A stretch of 64,000 nucleotides of DNA from contig NZ_JBHSAB010000001.1 in NCBI RefSeq assembly GCF_042649825.1, positions 248,001 through 312,000 of the forward strand, read 5' to 3'. The stretch's first letter is position 1, and each line of letters starts with the position of its first letter. The position numbers and the translations under genes were made by a program. Positions 60,389-64,000 of this stretch are shown here, in pieces. The notes below the pieces were generated by a model. That model had not been told where the DNA came from and searched no databases. It saw only the letters and a list, made by a program, of their open reading frames with translations. The stretch comes from Legionella_C dresdenensis. GTDB taxonomy: Bacteria; Pseudomonadota; Gammaproteobacteria; Legionellales; Legionellaceae.

Positions 60389-60766
60389 GTGAATCAGGCG
60401 GTGCGAGCAAGCCTTGACTCGTCCGCAGCCTCACAGACGATGTTTTACTCCACGCTTGGCGCACGGTTTGATCATGCCTTCCAGCCCAGCGATAATCTTG
60501 CGTTTAATCAAAAACTGCTGCTAGGCTGGCGTCATGCCTATCAGGCGATTACGCCGCAGCAATCGACCATGGCCTTCAGCAGCGGCAGTCTGGCTTTTCT
60601 GATTAGCGGCACCCCGGTTGCCAAAGATGCCCTGTTGCTTAATGGCAGTCTTGAAGTCACTCAGTTAGCCCGACATCTGCAATTAAGCCTTGCTTATGTC
60701 GGCGAATTCGCGCCCGATGTCAATGACAATGGTTTTATGGCTAAACTGGCCTGGCAGTTTCATTAA
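60389..60766 (+). pseudogene. Remnant of an autotransporter beta-barrel gene
   Basis: The reading frame encodes the last 125 or so residues of a classical (type V) autotransporter translocator: FYSTLGARFDHAFQ, LLLGWRHAYQ, LQLSLAYVGEF and a C-terminal strand MAKLAWQFH, with alternating hydrophobic residues. The frame stays open upstream to a stop near 60310, but no credible ATG, signal peptide or passenger is present, so it is a 3' fragment. It is GC-richer than the toxin-antitoxin pair before it. It is unrelated in architecture to the inverse autotransporter at 13.5 kb. Confidence 0.7.
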
Positions 60767-60838
60767 ATAAGCAGGGTCTGTTGACATTTGAAGGCACGAG
60801 CATAAAATCACGATGCATTTCTATTTTGAGGATCCAGG

Positions 60839-61798
60839 ATGAATTTTTTAAGCCAATATGGTTTATTTGCTTTAGAGGTATTTACGCTGGTTATCGCTGT
60901 CTTGCTATTGGTTGCCGGCATTCTGGCCATGGGTAAGAAGCCCCGCCCCAAGCTCGAAGTTGTTTCATTGAATAAAGATCTGGAAGCGATCAAGGAAAGG
61001 ATGTGGGAAGAAATAAAAGGAAAAAAGCCTGAAAAAACCAAATTAAGCAAACAGGAAAAGAAAAAGGAAAAAGAAAAACCTTCACTTTATGTTATTGATT
61101 TCAATGGTGATATTAAAGCTTCACAAGTCGAGCAATTACGTGACTCAATCACTGCGGCATTGACAATTGCCAAACCGGAAGATGAAATTGTAATCCGGCT
61201 TGAAAGCCCTGGCGGTTCGGTTAATGGCTATGGCCTTGCCGCATCGCAATTGCAGCGTATCCGGGATCGCAATATCCCTTTAACGGTTTGTATTGATAAG
61301 GTTGCAGCAAGCGGCGGCTATTTAATGGCCTGCGTTGCCAACCAGATTGTCGCAGCCCCTTTCGCTTACATTGGTTCAATTGGCGTTGTAGCGCAATTAC
61401 CCAATTTTCATCGTTGGTTAAAGAAAAACAATATTGATATTGAAATGTTAACTGCGGGTGAATACAAGCGCACCTTGACTATGTTTGGTGAAAACACTGA
61501 TAAAGGCCGTGAAAAATTCCAGGAAGATCTGGAAAAAATTCATACGGCATTCAAGGATTATGTTCTAAAGTATCGTAAAGACATTGATATTAATGCTATT
61601 TCTACCGGCGAACATTGGCTGGCAATTGATGCTCATAATATGAAGTTGATTGATCTGATAAAAACCAGTGACGATTATCTCGCAGACAAAATGGCGGATT
61701 ATAATGCGTTTGGAATTACCAGACATGTTAAACAATCTTTGGCAGATCGTTTATTGAAACCGGCTGCCAACATGCTGCAATCGCTACGTGCGGTTTGA
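60839..61798 (+). CDS. sohB: Inner-membrane peptidase SohB (S49 family)
   Basis: Signal-peptide-peptidase-like protease of 319 residues. An N-terminal membrane helix (8-30) and a highly charged Lys/Glu linker (about 50-80) precede the protease domain with VIRLESPGGSVNGYGLAA, catalytic Ser in DKVAASGGYLMACVA, FAYIGSIGVVAQ, and the catalytic Lys probably in AGEYKRTLTMFGEN. GAGGATCCAGG precedes the ATG. Substrates are not well defined in the family. Confidence 0.93.
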   Translation: MNFLSQYGLFALEVFTLVIAVLLLVAGILAMGKKPRPKLEVVSLNKDLEAIKERMWEEIKGKKPEKTKLSKQEKKKEKEKPSLYVIDFNGDIKASQVEQLRDSITAALTIAKPEDEIVIRLESPGGSVNGYGLAASQLQRIRDRNIPLTVCIDKVAASGGYLMACVANQIVAAPFAYIGSIGVVAQLPNFHRWLKKNNIDIEMLTAGEYKRTLTMFGENTDKGREKFQEDLEKIHTAFKDYVLKYRKDIDINAISTGEHWLAIDAHNMKLIDLIKTSDDYLADKMADYNAFGITRHVKQSLADRLLKPAANMLQSLRAV

Positions 61799-61800
61799 TT

Positions 61801-61824
61801 TTGTTGGGTCAAAATGACCCAACC
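61801..61824. terminator. GGTTGGGT-family hairpin between convergent genes
   Basis: TTGTTGGGTCAAAATGACCC plus AACC separates sohB and the symporter gene by only 25 bases. On the minus strand the flanking GCGTAGG of the repeat supplies the symporter's stop codon (TAG). It probably ends both transcripts. Confidence 0.65.
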
Positions 61825-63083
61825 TACGCTTTTTCCGCAACAACGATTAATTCTGAACCTTCATCGTCATTCAATTTCTCATTCACTACTTTGGCAACAC
61901 AGGAATCAGACCAGACATTCAATGCCGTCTCCAGCATGTCGATTAAGGTATAAAATGGCAAGATAATTCCCATCAGAGTAATAGGTATATTCATGCTGGC
62001 TAACAGGCTCGCACTGAGGAAAAAACAGCCCATAGGCACACCGGCGTTACCGATGGCGGCAATAGTAGCTATGATCACCCACAATCCCATCATTGGCAGT
62101 GAAACAGCTATGCCATGGTTTTGCATTAAATAAATAACTGTGGCAAAAATAAACGCCGCGCAGCCATTCATATTAAGACTTGTGCAGAGCGGAAGGACAA
62201 AACGGCTGATTTCAGGCCTTACATTAAGATTTCTCTCAGCCGTTTCCATCGTCACGGGTAAAGTTCCAACTGAGGATTTTGAAAAGAAAGCAACCGATAA
62301 TGCCGGTAACATGCCCTTCATTGCTGCAAACGGCCTGATGCCCTGGGTTTTCAGCCATAGCGGCAAGACGACAAAGCCCTGAATAAGGTTAGCCAGAACA
62401 ATAATTAACAGATACTCCCCTATTCCCTTAATGGCCATTCCATGTTGCAGCTGTACCACTGTCGCAGTGATAAAACCGTAAAGACCTATTGGAATAATTG
62501 CAATTACCCAACCGGTAATTACCATTAACAGACTGTGCAATCCCTTAAAGAAAGCAGTAACTGCCTGTCGTGAGTCCGGATCAGGGATAAAGCGGATAGC
62601 AATACCAAAGACAATACCAATTAACAGAACGCCCATTACCTGATTTTCAATAAAGGGAGAAAGCATGGTTGTAGGAATCAGGCTGCTAATATGCTCAAAA
62701 TAACTGAACTGCCCGGCTTTAGGCGCTTCCACATGCCGGTTAATCACCTCAACCATGCTGGGATGAATAAAGATATATAAAAGACAGCTAATCATCGCCG
62801 CAACCATGGTTGTTCCCAGCGTATAAGTCATAGACCGCCGCCAGACAGTACCCATAGTACCGTCAGTCTTATAGTTAGATAAGGTCACAATGATTGATAA
62901 AGCGATAATCGGCAAACTGATGCATTTGAAAATACGGATAAACAAATCAGAAATAAAAAGCCCGAAAGCCTGAATGAATCCTATGTTAGATAAACCGCTG
63001 GCAATACCTAGCAGGATCATTACTGAATATAAAAAGAAAGGATTAAGCCATAGCCTTGGTTGCCGCCTGGTTTGTGCGCACAT
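61824..63083 (-). CDS. Dicarboxylate/amino acid:cation symporter (DAACS)
   Basis: Sodium- or proton-coupled carrier of 419 residues related to GltP/DctA. Motifs: FFSKSSVGTLPVTMETAE in the first re-entrant hairpin, PLCTSLNMNGCAAFIFATV (NMNG motif) in TM7, and AAIGNAGVPMGCFFLSASLL in the second hairpin. About eight to ten hydrophobic segments are visible. The ATG at 63083 is preferred to a TTG eleven codons upstream. The substrate is uncertain (glutamate, aspartate or C4-dicarboxylates). Confidence 0.9.
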   Translation of the reverse strand: MCAQTRRQPRLWLNPFFLYSVMILLGIASGLSNIGFIQAFGLFISDLFIRIFKCISLPIIALSIIVTLSNYKTDGTMGTVWRRSMTYTLGTTMVAAMISCLLYIFIHPSMVEVINRHVEAPKAGQFSYFEHISSLIPTTMLSPFIENQVMGVLLIGIVFGIAIRFIPDPDSRQAVTAFFKGLHSLLMVITGWVIAIIPIGLYGFITATVVQLQHGMAIKGIGEYLLIIVLANLIQGFVVLPLWLKTQGIRPFAAMKGMLPALSVAFFSKSSVGTLPVTMETAERNLNVRPEISRFVLPLCTSLNMNGCAAFIFATVIYLMQNHGIAVSLPMMGLWVIIATIAAIGNAGVPMGCFFLSASLLASMNIPITLMGIILPFYTLIDMLETALNVWSDSCVAKVVNEKLNDDEGSELIVVAEKA

Positions 63084-63293
63084 AATTTTATACCTGTAAA
63101 ATATGGATATTTGCAATTAAATCAAAGGGAAATGAAAAAGATTAGCAGCAACAACAGCGAGAACAATAATTAATGGAGGGAATAACGAAACTGTTGGCAG
63201 GATAATACGCACTATTCATTAGATATGCCTAATTATTGTTCAATGGGATATATATTTTATCATACAGGGATTTAAAAGCAAGCCAAAAAAATT

Positions 63294-63325
63294 TGTCGTC
63301 CCCGCGAATACGGGGAAGCTCTCGA
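63294..63325. repeat. Fragment of a GTC-ATCCCCGCGAA type REP
   Basis: GTCGTCCCCGCGAATACGGG and GAAGCTC resembles half of the element at 9022 and can form a small hairpin. It lies just after the nagZ stop and may help end that transcript. The rest of 63117-63334 shows nothing I can name. Confidence 0.5.
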
Positions 63326-63334
63326 AGGCCAAAC

Positions 63335-64000
63335 CTACGCCAATTCGCTTTGTGTCTGCTTCAATCTGGCAATACGCGCAAACGCCTGCTCTATCCTGCT
63401 GACCGTAATCACGCCATCATTGACCAAATCAACGATTGTGTCAATCACTTCCGGAGCGCTAATCTCTCCCAGTTGATTGGCAATAATGACCATATCAGCG
63501 CCGGCATTAATAGTCATTGCCAATGCTTCTTTCAGCGGGTAATGATCACTTATAGCCTTCATTTGCAAGTCATCGCTGATAATGACGCCATCAAAACCCA
63601 ATTGCTGACGTAGCAGACCTGATAAAATCGGTTTGGATAACGTTGCCGGCAGCCCGTCTGGATCAAGATTACGGTTAATGACATGCGCCGTCATTATCAT
63701 GGCGGTAGCCTCATCAGACTGTGATAATGCCGTATAGGGAACCAGTTCATCTGCATCAAACGTATCGGTGACATCGACAAATCCAAGATGCGTGTCCCCG
63801 CTGGCGCTGCCATGGCCAGGGAAATGTTTATAGCAGCAGGTAATACCGAGATCAGCGAAAATTTTTACAAACTCGTTGGCATTTTTCACCACTTCCTGGC
63901 TGCCAGCGCCAAAACTTCTTCCTAAACGGCCAATAATGCCAGACTCGGTGGTTAAATTAAGATCGACAACTGGTGCAAAATTCAGGTTAAAACCAAGAAA
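63335..64000 (-). CDS. nagZ: Beta-N-acetylhexosaminidase NagZ (partial, N-terminus beyond window)
   Basis: Glycoside hydrolase family 3 enzyme of peptidoglycan recycling. The frame runs to the window edge; the visible 221 residues start FLGFNLNFAPVVDLNL. The signatures KHFPGHGSASGDTHLG (His/Asp catalytic dyad loop) and GFDGVIISDDLQMKAI (nucleophile Asp) are intact. The C-terminus RIARLKQTQSELA is normal. It releases GlcNAc from GlcNAc-1,6-anhydro-MurNAc peptides and so links to AmpE-type beta-lactamase signalling, though the genes are not adjacent. Confidence 0.95.
   Translation of the reverse strand, partial: FLGFNLNFAPVVDLNLTTESGIIGRLGRSFGAGSQEVVKNANEFVKIFADLGITCCYKHFPGHGSASGDTHLGFVDVTDTFDADELVPYTALSQSDEATAMIMTAHVINRNLDPDGLPATLSKPILSGLLRQQLGFDGVIISDDLQMKAISDHYPLKEALAMTINAGADMVIIANQLGEISAPEVIDTIVDLVNDGVITVSRIEQAFARIARLKQTQSELA

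Noticed and set aside
4722..60783. Recurring GGGTCTGTTGAC-like string at 4722, 29010 (inverted) and 60773
   Set aside because: Similarity is about 12-15 bases with mismatches and no shared context; too weak without a genome-wide count.

Overview
The window looks like chromosome of a gammaproteobacterium. The best fit is a host-associated Legionellales-type organism, although the genus cannot be fixed from sequence alone. The evidence is a conventional gammaproteobacterial gene stock (yciV-yciO-trpS-scpA-scpB, phoH-ybeY-corC, cpxRA, aceE-aceF-lpdA with ampE, miaB, rluD, a complete ccmABCDEFGHI operon) interleaved with genes resembling secreted effectors: a protein of helical 'NKP' repeats, a 2302-residue solenoid-like protein, leucine-rich-repeat and ankyrin-like repeats, and membrane proteins with acidic tails. 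No secretion-apparatus gene lies in the window, so 'effector' is an inference throughout.

Layout. 1-4.1 kb: minus-strand chromosome-segregation, tRNA-synthetase and RNase operon with a recognisable promoter. 4.2-7.6 kb: a small receiver-like protein, an NKP-repeat protein, and a GIY-YIG nuclease gene enclosed by 54-bp inverted repeats. 7.6-13.5 kb: M20 peptidase, phoH-ybeY-corC-cpxR-cpxA. 13.5-16.2 kb: an inverse autotransporter. 16.4-30.4 kb: an effector-like island with a membrane protein, the 2302-aa protein, two paralogues whose N-terminal domain is built of TALE-like helical-hairpin repeats, a protein with internal duplication, and a PAS-receiver protein. 30.5-38.7 kb: pyruvate dehydrogenase genes, a Cys-rich lipoprotein, ampE and a Kef-type antiporter, all co-directional. 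38.9-44.9 kb: MFS transporter, miaB-rluD-pgeF, HtrA protease. 45-49.3 kb: MscS channel and three genes fitting valine catabolism. 49.4-53 kb: an LRR gene inserted between the acyl-CoA dehydrogenase gene and recQ, flanked by a 92-bp duplication. 53.2-59.3 kb: the ccm operon, including a 53-codon ccmD. 59.5-64 kb: toxin-antitoxin pair, autotransporter remnant, sohB, a dicarboxylate symporter and a partial nagZ.

Intergenic DNA is full of palindromic repeats: GGTTGGGY-loop-RCCCAACA hairpins, a 100-bp cloverleaf-like element in two copies, nested inverted repeats near 53.0 kb, and REP-like GTCATCCC elements. Several supply gene 3' ends (stop codons, terminators). The most notable signals are the TALE-like-repeat paralogues, the GIY-YIG gene inside matched inverted repeats, the LRR gene bracketed by a duplication, and a repeat that writes the C-terminus of a putative effector.
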